Source: Mesaphorura yosii (taxonomy: Eukaryota > Arthropoda > Collembola > Poduromorpha > Tullbergiidae). Taken from it: DNA of 64,000 bases. This document shows positions 27,101-40,380 of this stretch, one piece after another (position 1 is the stretch's first letter; each line of letters begins with the position of its first letter). The position numbers and the translations under genes are program-made. The notes under the pieces were generated by a model that ran no database searches, was not told the DNA's origin, and was given only the letters and a program-made list of their open reading frames with translations. Where the stretch lies: contig WIXG01000321.1 of the NCBI GenBank assembly GCA_009869945.1, positions 25,160 to 89,159 of the forward strand. The letters run 5' to 3'.

Positions 27101-27741
27101 GCAGCTTCTGGAGATCAACTCGCCCTTCTTCGACCTAAGTCTCATTATATGCTTCGAAGGAGGAATGCAGTCGTGTTTCTGGATTAAGTCTGTTATTAAA
27201 TTCTGCACAAGTCCAAAGTATTTGCCATTTCCGTGAGAAACTGGAACATGGTCATAAAGCAGAGTTTAGAAGAATTTTATTTCTCAGAAAGCGTGATGTA
27301 TGAAATGAAGACTCTCATAATTTGGCTGTTGGCTCGATTCGGACTCACGCAGCGCAGCCAGCCGAGACGTGAGTCTGGAGAACAAAACAGAAGTGCTGCG
27401 CCAGCAAGTCCAAAGAATGCGTGAAATGAGGAAGAGAAGCATTCCCTCGAACCAAAGCACGGAGAACGTGTTCAGAGAAAGTGAGCCCACTGACGGGCTC
27501 TCCGGTGCAGAGCTGAGCTGGTGATCATTGCTGCACTCTGCGATGCCAGGCGCCTGGTAGAATCTCCGGATATTTCACTTTGTACTTTCCCCAACTTTCT
27601 CTCAGTTCGCTTCACACTTCCTCACAATCAACATTTCAGATTTGCTCTCCAGTAGCGTTCAAGAATTTAGCAACTCGATCCTCCAAATAGAAAGTCCGAA
27701 CTGTGTTTTCACGTGCGTTTGATGTCCAGACAGCATTCGCA
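15105..27741. other. 12.6 kb gene-poor region between divergent CRIM-like genes
   Basis: Only short, unrelated open frames with no family resemblance on either strand. Seen: (CAGG)n microsatellites at about 15384-15397, 22361-22376, 23189-23205 and 25962-25974; a GC-then-GA dinucleotide run at about 26599-26618; and several ATGCAAAT octamers. It lies between two outward-pointing genes, so their promoters should be at its two ends. At the right end an acceptor-like tract ends at 27640, suggesting a 5' non-coding exon of the IGFBP gene. Confidence 0.5.
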
Positions 27742-30700
27742 ATGAGTCGTACGAGCGCGAGTCGAAGTGAGTTGCGAGTGTGGTTGACTCTGACTTTCAT
27801 TTTGTGGCAGTTTGTGCTCGGAGTTTCGAACCAGGAAATTGCGAGAGACAACTCGCCGAGTGGCGGCATGAGTTGTGTTTGCGACGGCAATTGCGAGCGC
27901 GTTGCTGAGTCGGAGTGTCCGTGGGGGCTGACGCTGGACGTTTGTGGCTGCTGCCTCGCGTGTGCCCGCGGAGAAAACGAGCCGTGCGGGGGCGCACTCG
28001 GCAACTGCGCTGCGGGACTCAATTGTCAACTTGAAGGAAGTGCGAGTGAGAAAACGGGCACCTGCACAAGTAAGCACTCTCGGCCAACGCTTAATTTAAT
28101 TTTCCGCGTTTAGGCTTACAGCGCGAGCGGTTGGAATGACACGGCAGTCAACCACTGAACACATTTGAGCATTGAGCAGGATGCTGGCAATAAAAGTAAA
28201 GTTTTATTCGTTCGCAAATTGAAAACCCACAAATGAACAATAACCTCTGTTTGTGTTATTAATACCGAAACTTCACAAGTGCGTGCAAGCCAGGAGCAAC
28301 TTTTGTGCGATGTCATTACAGTCAAGCGAGTCTCGAACTGGAGCGAGTCTAAACTAATGAAAAGTTTCGACGAGTTCAAACAGAAATCGTGGTTATTGTG
28401 TTTAAAGCGAATCGCTGTGAAGACACTCCAAAACCTGCCTGCCTGACTAACTTTTCTAATTTTTGTTGTTGGTTTGCAGAAAGCGCGGAGAAATGTTCAG
28501 CGGGGGCTGAGAAGTTTGGTTGCGGAGTGGAATCCGGTAAATGCACTTGCCGAGTCTGGTCAGGATGCTCAAACGGCCAGCCATTCGCTCTCTTCGAGTC
28601 GGAAGATGATTGTAAATCTCGTATTGCCTTTTTATTAACTCAGAATCAAGACACACACACAAATCCAAGTTCATCAGTCAGAATCCCATCGACCAGACAT
28701 AAAGGTCAGTCTCTTCTCTTCTCTTCTCGTGTGCGCGGCCTGAGAGTTAATCAAGTTAGTTTACCTCAAAAGAAAAGAAGTACAAGACAAGAAGACAGAT
28801 TTCTGTGCTCTGCCAGCGTGAAGACAGCATCCGGGCATTTGATACTCATAAGCGCGAGATGTGGTGAGGCGCGTCCCGAGAGATTCGATTATTACTCGCG
28901 AGTCAGTCAAAATAGAAATGGGAAAGTCGGCAGTCGGCAGCCAGACACCTTTTCACTTTATAAAATGTTCATTTTCCAAATTTCGATTTTCTCCTCGATT
29001 CTTCATCTCAGAAATCCCCAGCAAGACAAAAGCTCGGCCACGGAGATCCGCAAATCGCGTTTCTCATTTTTCCTGATCCACACGAAGCGAGTCGCAAAGT
29101 TGCGAGACGAAGAACAGCGAGGCTTTTACTTTGAGGAAGGTTTTGTTCTCCTGAGATTCGGAAACATGTTATCTCCAGCATTTATTTACCTCCACTCACA
29201 CTCTCTTCTGCGAACTGCAAGTGAACATCTTCCACGTGTGCTGTGCTCGACGCGAGTTGTGGCTAGGGCACGACTGCTCGAGCACGTTCGCGTGGTTTGG
29301 GAGCATAAAAGACATCTGCTTGCTTCGGCGCCTGAGTCCGGATAATCCGGGAAATATCCTACGTGATTATGAGCAAGCCTTCATTCCGCCACGGCTCTGA
29401 TAATTGAAATTGGATTCTAACGTGTGCTGCTATGCGAGAGCAGAATTCTGTTTCGGATCGCAGAAATTCAATGGCAACGGCAAATTACGGGTCAAGGCAC
29501 ACGTGAATGAGTCGAGTGTCGTGATGCAAGCATTTAATATTAGCACACCATTAATTATTGCAAGCCAGCGGCTTGATTAAAATTGACTTGACTCAAAATG
29601 ACACGCTTATGACAAAATACAATGAATTTTATCATTCGTCAGAATGCAGAATTCGAGAACCGCAGTTCGCAAGGCTCAGGGTTGAAATCGCTAAGCCAGG
29701 TTGTGAGTTGGAGAGGTATTTGATGGCACATGAAAGAGAATGTGAATGACCACGTAATGTTTATCCATTTCTTGGATTTTTGTATTCAGACTGAAGATTG
29801 TCCGACCGAAACTCCATTTTCAATAACAATAAAAGACTGGTATTGCATTCATTGCGCGATGGCATGATTCGAAACATTAGCCTCAGCCGAGCTCTTTTGG
29901 AATTCTTCCTTGCATTTCGCATTCTGGAATGACGATTCCTCGACATCTTCGCCATGATGACTGCAATAAGCATTTATTAATTCAGAATTGCTTGCGCAGA
30001 AAGCAGTTTGGCCGAGCGTGGAATCGACGAGCTTCTCAATGCGTGCTTTTCTGCTTTTCGCCGAATTGACAATTTGGCGAGATGATTTCCTTCCTTGGAA
30101 TGCGTCTGTTTGAGAGTCCACTCGGTTTAAGTGCGTAAATCAAGTGAAAAGGACACGAGGCATTCTGAACTTAAAAGCCCAGTGATTTTGTTCCATTTTT
30201 ACAAGTGAACTCTTCTTTTTGGTTGTGAAATGAAAGCACTGCTGACTTGTGGATTTACTGCTGACTTTCCTTTACTTGATTCTTAGTGAGTTGGTAAGCC
30301 CAAAATGCGTCCGAGTCTTGTTTCAGTGATCTCGTTGCAGTCGTGTGGGATTAATCGGACCAGTTCCACTCGCCTCCTCCAACAAAGTAAAGTTTAAAGC
30401 ATGTTGAGTGATCGCGCACTGCCTCTGCTCGTAAAAATGAATAAGACATTATCTCTGCCCAGACACACTCAACGCCAAGAACCACTTTCGTCGCTCTCGG
30501 GCCCTCTTCTCTTGACTTGGAGAGCAGCTTCGAGTGGGCTGGAGAAATTCTTGCACGCCCGCGCGGTGAAAACAACAGAAATATAATGGTTTCTCGCCAC
30601 ACACGGCCGAGGCGACATGAGAGTCGTCGTTTAGGTTTCTTCATCTTATTAGTGAGTCCCCAGATGCCACTAAAAGAGAGATGGCCACACAAAAATGCAA

Positions 30701-33625
30701 ATGTCACAACACTCGACCGAATTTATTGTGAAGGTGTTTCATCGGCCCAACTCAAAACTCTGCGTCACATAAAACTGCAACTCGCCACGCCACAGCGCTA
30801 TACTGCGAATCATCAATCCGCGTGCTAGATTGTCGTGTAATGAATTGCTCCAGTCAAAAGACCCTCAGCGATGTGAGCCTGAGTGCAAAATCCTGTTCTG
30901 TGTGCAAATTAATAACGAATCCGTATCACAACAAAAACGGAATCGTGGCTCGTGTCAGAAGAAACGCGAAATGAGTGAGTGAGTGTGATTTGATTGATGA
31001 CGAGTGGGTTTCCATCTTGGCGTGACGATGAATCAGACACCCATGCACGGCAGGGCTCGAGAACTCTGCGGCTGCGGTGGGGGAAGAGAATGACTTCTTG
31101 TTCTCGCACATATTCAGGCCCAAATCATTGATTCGTGTAATTTGATTGGTTGTTTGATTCAGCGTCGGTGGTCGGATTGTGTGTTTGCTTTGGGTGGCTC
31201 AGTTTCAAATTGTTTCAGTGCTCATTTGCGCTTTGGCTTTTGCACCGTGACGGGGAGACTCTGCACGAGTTCAAGTGCGGACCTGATCACCCTGTGAAAC
31301 CTTAGCTCCAAAGACCAAAAGCCAAAAGCCAAGAGTCAAAATCGAACTTACTTTCACCTGGCATGGCATGGCAGTTTGCAGACTTCCATTTGGCGTTTGC
31401 TTTGTTGTGTTCTCTTCTGCTGTTCTGTTCTTCATCATTGTCTCACTCCAGGCCATTATTAGCTTCAATTCAACTAGCTCGAAATCCGAAACCTTCCATT
31501 TGCTCTGCATTTGCACGGGTGGCAGTAATAAAGAACGCTTCAAGCCGAGCTGCTCGCTTTCATTCTAATTTCGAACAATGCAGGCCGGGACTGGATCAAT
31601 GGAGACAGGGCTCGGGCTAATGCAAACCGCCTCGACTTTGTAATTTGATCTGCTCTGTTCAAACTGCCGAATACTCCTGTGCTCTCTGCTTTGTGTGAAT
31701 TCAGATTCGGATGTCAGTTGTTTCGTGTCTCATAAAATTATAGTCACAACACAGAACGAGGTCATCATTCTCTTGCCAGACTCGGTTTGCATATTTTTCA
31801 GTGTTTGTCGCACATTTGAACGCAAACTGGTGCTCTGCCACTGCTGTGACTCAGCCATTTCGAGGCCGCAGATCCGCTGCATATCTGCCTGAGAGGCAGT
31901 CATAAATATCTCGCGAGGTAGAACCGGGCTGGGCCAGGCCGCTCTGGCGAGTGAGATGATCCCGGCGCCTTTGTTGCCCAAATAAAATATTTAGACGATC
32001 CAAATAACTTTCCCAACCAGTCAGGCAGAGTCTTCTTATGAAGGTGACAAATTGCATGCAGCCCGAAACGTGCGCCATTTGTCTCTCCCAGGAGCTCGTT
32101 CATGCGAGGACTCGGCGGCCAAGCGTCTATTCTCCGGTTTCCAGTCTGCCGTGCGAGTGATTTGTGGCTTTTCATACGATATGAGTGTCTCGTGGCAGGC
32201 ACCAGCCACATGCGATTGTTTATTCATAACCACAAACAAAAATATAACCGACAAAAGTACAAAACATGGAAATTGGAGCTTTCTCACACTGCTTCCACAA
32301 ATCAGAGAAACTTAGCGGTGGATTTTTCCAACGTGGAATCAGAATAGTTTGCGAGTCGTCTAATGAGTGATTAAACACAGGCCAAGTTAACGGTAGAAAC
32401 TTTTTGGAGCCACCAAACTTTGACTCCGCGCAAATTGTGGAATGATAACACGTAAGAAAGGCGAGACGGAGAAAGTTTTGCCATAAATTCATTAGAGTTC
32501 ATTATTATTGAATGAAATTACTCACTCTGACTCGGAAGAACGAGATTGTGAGTCCAAACTTGCAAACAAATGTGGTCGTAATGATGATTGAGCATTGTTG
32601 TGCAGGCGCAATGCAAAACACACTCCTGCCTGCCTTGCGGACGTCTGCAAAGTCACGTAATTAATACAAATGCGTCGTGGAATGAGATTTCCACTTCAAC
32701 TCGCAACTCCAATTTGGAAGTCGAAACTTTTTCGACTTCTTTGGAGTGTTACGTGCACGAGGAACAGGTAATTGATTTGGAGAAATGTGTCAATGGAAAT
32801 GTGAGCCCGTTTGACGAATGTGGGTGACGAGTTTATTTACGACTCGGGCCGAGCGCCGGAGAAAGTAAACCACAAGCACGGAGAATGCCAAGTTGAGAGA
32901 CTTCTCACAGGATGAATGAGGAAATATAGAAATATTGAGAAGGCCGCTGGGAACAATGCCAAACTGTTAAGAATGCATCTCGTCCCATTTGCCTATGCGG
33001 CCTGCGTCTTGTGAGATACGCGATGCGAGTCGAGCAGTCGAGCATCTGCAACTCTCCAGACAGATCATTTTGCATTCGCTCAAGAATTCATGGAGACTCT
33101 GGCGTACTTTCGGCGCTGGCATGAATTCAAATTAGATTTATGCTCTGACGGAGAAAGAGAAAGATGATGGTGGAGAAAGTCAGTCAGTGGGATTCGAAAT
33201 GCGACACCGTCTCGCGCTTTCGTTTGAGTGACACTAATTGCGATGCGCGCGTTGTCTTCTTCTTCGTACTCGCGATACTCGCAGATCTTCATCTACAGTC
33301 TCATCTGATCGTGTCTTCTCTTGCAGGCCACGCGCAGGCGGAAGCGGAGGAGGACGACGACGAGGACGAGTGCGAGGGGGTCAAGTGCGACGAGGCGCTG
33401 GAGTGTCCCGCAGACAGCCACCCGAGCCCTCGACTCGTCCAGGGCCCAGGACCGCGACTCCGCAGCGGCTGCTGCCCTTCGTTGGGCGAGCTGTGCCAGT
33501 GCAACCCGCCAAGTGCCTGCCCCCAGCCCACCTGCCCCTTCGGATCGACCCTCAGACTCCTCCACAAGGCGACCAACAGCCCGGGAAACTGCTGCCCAGT
33601 TTTCAGCTGCGAAACTGACGACTAA
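27742..33625 (+). CDS. CRIM1 N-terminal-half homologue: secreted IGFBP-domain Cys-rich protein (3 exons)
   Basis: Exons 27742-28069, 28480-28611, 33327-33625; 252 residues ending at TAA. Seen: a hydrophobic signal segment (about residues 13-29, WLTLTFILWQFVLG); an IGFBP-type N-terminal domain (about 42-110) with the CGCCLAC core and ENEPCGG; a second-exon module with GCGVESGKCTC; an acidic stretch (EAEEDDDEDE); and a last Cys-rich module with SGCCPSLGELCQC and GNCCPVFSC. This is the order of the first third of CRIM1 (IGFBP, short Cys module, CRIM-specific repeat). There is no TM or GPI-like tail, so a secreted product is inferred. Both introns are phase 1. ATG 27742 is chosen because an in-frame stop lies upstream and the hydrophobic segment follows. 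Alternative: the 5' part of a longer gene, but the TAA is followed by non-coding sequence and no donor precedes it. Confidence 0.8.
28070..28479 (+). other. Intron 1 of the IGFBP-domain gene
   Basis: A 410 bp phase-1 intron, donor GTAAGC and acceptor GTTTGCAG. Nothing else recognised inside. Confidence 0.6.
28612..33326 (+). other. Intron 2 of the IGFBP-domain gene
   Basis: A 4.7 kb phase-1 intron (donor T|GTAAAT, acceptor TCTCTTGCAG). It contains a TCTTC pentanucleotide tract near 28711-28727 and a GAGT repeat near 30972. No exon on either strand could be supported. Confidence 0.55.
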
Positions 33626-33801
33626 CGTCGCCACTAACTGCAAGACGTCTCCCGAAGTGACATATTTATTTTAAAGGAATAATAATTATTCACAGATTTT
33701 CGTAATTTAATGAAACTGTGCTTAGAATCGTAGTTTGCGTTCGTCTCCCGACTTCGTTCGTATAATTGTTCGTTTGATTTGTGTTGATAATCTCGTCTGG
33801 A

Positions 33802-33807
33802 AATAAA
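33802..33807 (+). terminator. Poly(A) signal for the IGFBP-domain gene
   Basis: AATAAA about 180 bases after the stop at 33625, followed by a T/G-rich stretch. Confidence 0.55.
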
Positions 33808-36800
33808 TGTAACAAAGTTTGTGCAAAAAGACCCCGACTTCTGATTGAATCTATTCTCATATGTTTTGTTCGCCTGAAGTCCTCCATAAATGCGATGCCA
33901 AATGCGGATTTCAACTCAGTTCATAACTTTTGTTCCATAAATAATGTTTCCATTTGCGATTTGCGCAGGTGAGCTGGGTCAAAGTAGGCCAAATATTATT
34001 GAGCCCCGCACTCTTTTCTCAGAGAATCTCTTCATAAATCTTGCAATCTCTGCCAATCAAAACAACACCAGACGTCTCACTAGTCCCACACGTGGAAGTG
34101 GTTGTCAGGATTACGTCGCTAGTCACAGGTCTTAAACCCGTGCTTTATGCTCCAACTTCGTTTTGGGGACCACGCTGACTTTTCACTTTCCTGCTATTGC
34201 TTTTAAGGAGCTTAGAACGAGCTTAAGCCCCGTTTATTTGGATGCGAGTCCTTTCACCGTTCACCCGTTGACATCTCTGCCAGCTTTAAAGTAATGCTTC
34301 GTTCCGTTCTGGGTCATTCTTCGCTCTGAAAAGAGTCGTTAATGAATTTAGAGTCAGTTGAAATCATTAGGCAGGCAACGAACAAAGAACTGCAGAAAAT
34401 TACGCCATTTGCATGCATGTGCGAGCACGCTCGGAGCACGGTCGAGTCTCCTGGGCACTTTAATTTCATCGCAAGAACGCAATTCCAAAGGCAACGCACA
34501 ATCACGCAGTCATCCAGCCTGGTTTAATTGGAACAGTCGACCAAAAATACGATGAGAGCGACAATGATGAATAAAAATCAATGATAAAGCCAACAAGTGT
34601 GTGCATTTGACAGAAGAATTCATAAATTCATTGGTAAAAAATATTCGATGGTAAAAAAAGAATCTTCGACAATAATCAATCTGTTTTCTGTTTGTGCCGC
34701 GCGCACGTAAGTCTCGTGGGATTTGTGCACATGTTGCCTCTTCCCTTATTTACTCTGAAATTATTGAGTTCTTCATCTTCGGACTGCGATGCTGGAAATA
34801 TGAGACAGACAAACTACGCATTCATGATGATAAGTAATCATCGCGAATGTCTTCAGCCTTCATCCTCGAGGCAAACGACTTGGAGGGCTGAAGGAAAGGA
34901 TTGCAGAGAAGCCTGAGCGATTAATTCTGCAGTGGAAGAGAGGCCGCACAATAAAAACAACAAAAGAAAGGTCTCGACTCTGCTTTTGTGTACAGTCGAG
35001 TAAAGGAGAAAGTCCGCAGATCAGCCGAGTGAATTTATCAAGTGTGCACGTTCAGGAGCCCAGACGAAGAATAAAAATTGCGGGTTTCTGTTTCATGTGA
35101 AGCTGCTCTTTCGCTCCTGCACCGAACTACCGACGAGCTCTGTGCCGTCATTGTTATCCATTGTGAAAATCGTGATCCTCAAACTTTGAACTTCAAACAG
35201 CGAGCAGAGAGAGCGACTTTCTCTCCCGCGTGGTTGGCGTGTGGGCACTCTGCTGACCAGGAAGCAGAACCAACAGCACGAAGTGGTCGTCACTTATTCA
35301 GTCGCTCGAGCTACGTGATCGGAAATGAACGAGCACATGAGGAATTTTTCATAACCAGAAGCCAGAGCCAGTGGCCAGGCAGAGAGAAATTCTTTCATCC
35401 TGAAATTCAATTCGTCTCCTTTCATCTTCTCTCGTTTGAACTGCCCCAATCGGACATAATTGCTCAAATTTCCCAACGGATCGCCTTCCTTCAGCACGTG
35501 CTGCGTGCAGCGTACGGCGGCTCTCCAAGCTCGCTCATGTAATCCTGGAATTTGTGGACGCAGATCCGGAGCTTATGTTCGTGCTTGACTTAATTTTGTA
35601 TTTAAGCACACGCCTTTTTAATCCCCATCGACTGGGCGAAGCGAAAGAGTAAGAAAGGCGGAAATTGATTAAATACATTGAGGAATTAAGTCTCCATCAT
35701 CGCGAGAGCTCCCTGCCTTTCGTCGACTGGAAAGAATTGGTCGGAGATCATTGTCGGATTATTCACTCCAGAAGCTTGTAAAATACAGGGCAAAGTTTCG
35801 TTTTGAGAGACAACGAACCTCGGGTCTATTGTGCAACAATTCAATATCTTGTGTACATATTTGCTCTGCCATAAAATATGCTAAACACAAGACGAAGCTC
35901 ACTCAGCTCTTTGAAACGCTCAATACACTTGTCCCATGAAGAAGAAGAAGAAGAAAGTCGATCTCGCTTGAAACAATGCAAAAATGCAAACATTTCTGTT
36001 AAAAGCCACAGAATTCAAAGTATTTCTTGTATTTCAAGCGGATTTCTGGCTGAATGCAAACAGCATTCTGAGAAGTAGCCAAGAAGTTGGTGGAATGCGG
36101 GAGATCGGCTTGCCTACCCGAGCAAGTGCATTCATTCTTAAGTTTCGTCGTCTAATTAGTGCACGGTCGAGTGAACTTGACTCGGGCAGGTAGCTGCACG
36201 CATTCCAAGCGAACAAAAGAAACAGTTTCAGATCGATGGAGTATTTAATGCCAAATTCCAATGAAATCTGCCTCGTCGACTTCCGGACTCGACTTCATTC
36301 GCTTCATCAGGCTGACTGCTACTTTCTGCATCGATTCTTGACTATCCTGACGCTTGAACAAACTTTCTATCTGCTTGTTTGAGTTCTTCGTGCGAGCGTA
36401 AGCAAACAGCGCTGATTTCTGCCTCCAGAGGCTCTGACAACTCGCATTTGCATTTACATGAGATTAGATGCATTTATTGCGCATTTTGTGGAGGAGGACG
36501 AGAAGCGAGAGTCAGGAGTCATCATCTTCACCCCGTTGACTCGCCCCCCTTGATGATATTAAAAAATAACACGGCCCCATGCAGAAAGGAACGGCGGAAA
36601 GCGGAAATGTCACATTGCATTTGGAGGCACTGCACTCGTGTCCTCTCCAATTAAGTCAACATTGCATGCCTGACTTGTCTCTCGTGCAAGAGTATGCCGG
36701 AATAAAGAACGCAGAGTCCGTCGAATAAATTCGTAGGAGCAGCATCGCAATGAAGAATTCTGTGACGTGTTATGAAGTGCCGCTATGTTGCATTTGTTGC

Positions 36801-39800
36801 GTTGCGGTGCGGCGCACAAAGAATTGAGATTTTATCTGCGCGCATTTTCCATGTGAATTATTATAATGAGAAAGCGGTTCCGTATTGTGCGACCGACGCG
36901 GAATGCGCTGATGATATAATGTAATGGAATTGGGCGCTATTATGCTCCATGATTATGGCGCAGCTTCATCTTGCCGACACGCACGCAATCTGATGCTAGC
37001 TGGATGCTGACTCGGAACTCCGTGAATGTCGAGTGCAGTGTGAAGCATTTCCTTTCTCACGCGAGTGTAGGCAAGGCGGCTGAGTTTCCGCCGACTAAAC
37101 TTTCCTTTATTCTCTCATTTCCCTTTATCAACCTCATCCAGGCCCCTAAACTCAATTCCACTTTATTGTTGTGTTGTCGTTTCAGCGACTGAGCCAGCCT
37201 CAGCCCTCTTCGTCTGACTTTCGCTCTCTGCTGGCCCTGCCCGGCCATCGAATGTCCCAGCGCAAGCTGACGAATCGACCCCATTTGCCATTTAAACCAG
37301 GCTTCACTGCAGTCGCAGTCGCAGGCGCAGTTTATGACCGGACACCGCCTGGCCTGACTGAAAAGATAAGCGCCGCCAATTTGAATTACTTTGCTAGGAA
37401 GAGCGAAATGGAGATTACTCAAATGGCGCAATAAAGCATTAAGGTGAATTTGAATCCATGACTGATGAACTCCGGCTCGTGCTTCGAGCTCTCTCCGGAT
37501 CAGCAACCCGATTATTTTGCTGATGGAGTGCCTGCATGAAAAGCCATCATCATTATTAAGGCTTGGAATGGCCTCCAAACTCCAATCGTCGTTGTACTGC
37601 TGTTGCTGCTGCTCCGTTGCTCGAAGAGCCAAATCCAAACTGCGAATGCGAATCTTGAATTTTGTGATCATGATCAAAGAAACGTTCAATTCCGAGTTGG
37701 CCTTTCATTTTCCTCTTTCGCTCTTTCGCTCTCTTTTGTTCTTTGTTTCCTTCCTGCAGTTAAACAAGCATGTGGATATTCAAAGAGAAGAGTTAAAATC
37801 CCGTTTGTGCTGCGAGAAGACTCAAATCTCTATTTTGTATTTGATTCTGTCTGCCGGCTATTATTAGCCTCGATATTGAGCTTGGCTTGGCTCAACTCGT
37901 TTTGTTTCAATATTGGATTGAGTCGTCGTCAGCCATCACACACAAAACAGAGAAATGGACTATTCCCGTAACGCGTAAAGCATAAAGCATAAAGACGTTG
38001 TGAGAGATTTCGAAAATGTGATGGCAGATCCAAATTGCACTTTTGAATTTGGAATCAGTCGGTTTTATTCGAGTCCATTCCCACTTCCAGTTGGCAGCTC
38101 ACATTTTTGGATTACGCAACACACTCGCAGCATTTTGCTGTTTTGCGTACGTTTCCAAGCGTCAAATCAAATCGTCTTCCTCCATTTTCCTGTGCGTCTG
38201 CGATCTAAAGGGTACGATTTTGCTCACGTAATTATGAGAATCTCGACATCTCGGCATCTCGGCTTGATTACAGCTGTTTGTAATATTTTGCACAAATATT
38301 TTGTGAAGTTTAATCGCGTCAGTGCATTGGAGCAAATTTGAGAACGGGAACACGGAGTAAATTATGCTGGCTTTGAAAATCGGAAATTCCCATCGGTTTT
38401 ATATGAAAAAGCTTTGAGATCTGTGACGTCAGGCAGAATGCAAAAGAGATAAATTCATATTCGTGAAGGTGAAAGCTGTAAAAATTCTGTTTTTGGATCG
38501 CATGTCACTTCCACTTTTTGTACAGACGTCAGCTGGTGCGAGAATATTTCGTACCACATGCAAATGCAATGAGAGTGGATTTTTCGTCGTTTGTTTACTG
38601 AAAATGTTTTCCATACTGATTTAATTGGATTGTCTAATAACAAAATCTGAGCCCACTTCAGAGTTCTGCGAGGGGGGTAGGAGGCAGAGCGCATAACTTC
38701 GAGTCTGCATTCGAAGCACGGCTGTTTTTAAGGGAATTTGTTGCTTATGTTGGGAAATTGACAGGTGAACAGACAGCAGCCGCAATTGCGAGTGACGCGA
38801 ATAAGTGGTTTCCAGCATTCCAGCCTGCACGTTGTGTCTGAGGCTCTTGTGTGTGTATGATCTCATGTGAAATGGATGACGTGGTGGATTCCAGGCTGCA
38901 ATAATAAAGTTTGCATTTAAATAATAAAAAGTGTGCGTGCGTGCGCCGAGTGCTAGTCAGCTTCCACTTCATTTGCTACCCCGTTTAAGTACGGAAACTT
39001 TTGCATCTTCTTCTTTTGATGAGATGAGAGGAGATGACAGTCTGGCGACTGCCATTCCACTCGTAATTTCCTTTTTAATATCTTTCGTAAATAAATTACG
39101 CCTCGTGCACCTGCCTGTCTGCCTGCTAGCACTCTCTTCCAGACCTCATCAGCATCAGCACGGACATCTTAAAATTCCAGAAAAGAAATTAACTCGGAAA
39201 TGAGTCAACCAGCTGACGATGGGAAGTGACAGTGGGTTTCGTGACATTTTAAAAAAACGAGAAAAACACAAAATAGGCTGGAAACCTTTGCTGAAGGAAT
39301 TCATAATTTATTTCAGATGGTCCGAAAGAATATCACGAACTCATTTCCCAGCCAAAAATAATTCGCCACAAAGTATTGATCGAGTGACAGTTACGCCGCT
39401 TATCCATCGTGATTTCGTTGCTTGGCGAGTCTTGCTAGTATTTGCCAAATTCGTCTCATTTGCAATTCAGATCCTGGAAAGCTGACATGACGCTGATCCG
39501 AAATTGGCTGAAACCTTCCATTTCATCGGATTAATTCCAGCACTGCAAAGGGGAAAGCCCTCTGCCCTGGTCAGTCCTTTTCAGTCCATCCGATGTCCAG
39601 TTCAGGCATATTACTTCTCTTTGGCCATTAGCCTGAATTGAATTACTTTGTTGTTGGTTGTTCAGGCCGTCTGCTCCTCGCATTCTCCTCTTTTTACGAT
39701 TATGGGCACTGTACATGCAATTTACTCGAGCAGCAATGGAAGTGGAAATACGATGTGCGGTGAGTTTATGCCATGGTTCATGCTGCACGAATTTGACAGG

Positions 39801-40380
39801 GCCAAATTAAGTAATCTGTGGCACAAAAACCACAGCAAGACGAGGGAGATATTTTGATCCGTCGCATAATCACTCTGACAATGGCACGTCCACCAACCGA
39901 AGCCAATTGAGCCGCAGTCTCTGTCTGACTCCGTTGTCTCTCGTGTGTCTGCATCTGCATAAACGAGGAGCATCTCGATCGATCAGTTCGTGTAGTTGGC
40001 CGTTCACTGCGGTGGAAACACTCCGAAGCAAACTCAAAGACTCAAACTACGAGCTCCATCAGATTCTTAACTTGTGCAGAAAAGTTTCGCTTGTGTAAAT
40101 AAGAATCGGAAAGTTTGTTTCGTGTTTCATTTTCGGATGGCGAATGGTGATTTATGGGATTGTTGCTGTTGTGCTGTCCGATTGCGGTGAAGTTCTCATT
40201 ATCATCAGAACTACAAAGTTTCATCGCCCGGCTACGATTCATCATTCTGGCACAACAACCACTCTCGACACTTTGCCGCACTCACGTCGTGGCGTGGGTC
40301 GTGGTCGCCTGACTCGCCGCCCTGAGCGCGGACGTGGACTCTGAAAGTCAACCGGGAAGCCAGTTGGAGATTAATTGGAA
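33808..40380. other. Intergenic between the IGFBP-domain gene and the two-VWC gene
   Basis: No gene that I can support. A (GAA)n tract lies at about 35938-35957. The longest open frames, a minus-strand 210-codon frame at 37057-37689 and a plus-strand one ending at 37434, overlap each other and match no family I know. The rest appears non-coding. Confidence 0.45.

Noticed and set aside
28389-29345. Plus-strand open frame of 318 codons
   Set aside because: Only 28480-28611 resembles CRIM1 and is bounded by good splice sites. The rest runs on through intron sequence.
32036-32287. Second signal-peptide-like minus-strand frame
   Set aside because: Its start would be GTG, no suitable phase-1 donor follows, and it lies beyond the divergent IGFBP gene start.
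35078-35542. Plus-strand open frame of 154 codons
   Set aside because: No recognisable domain, no plausible splice context, and codon choice unlike the real genes here.
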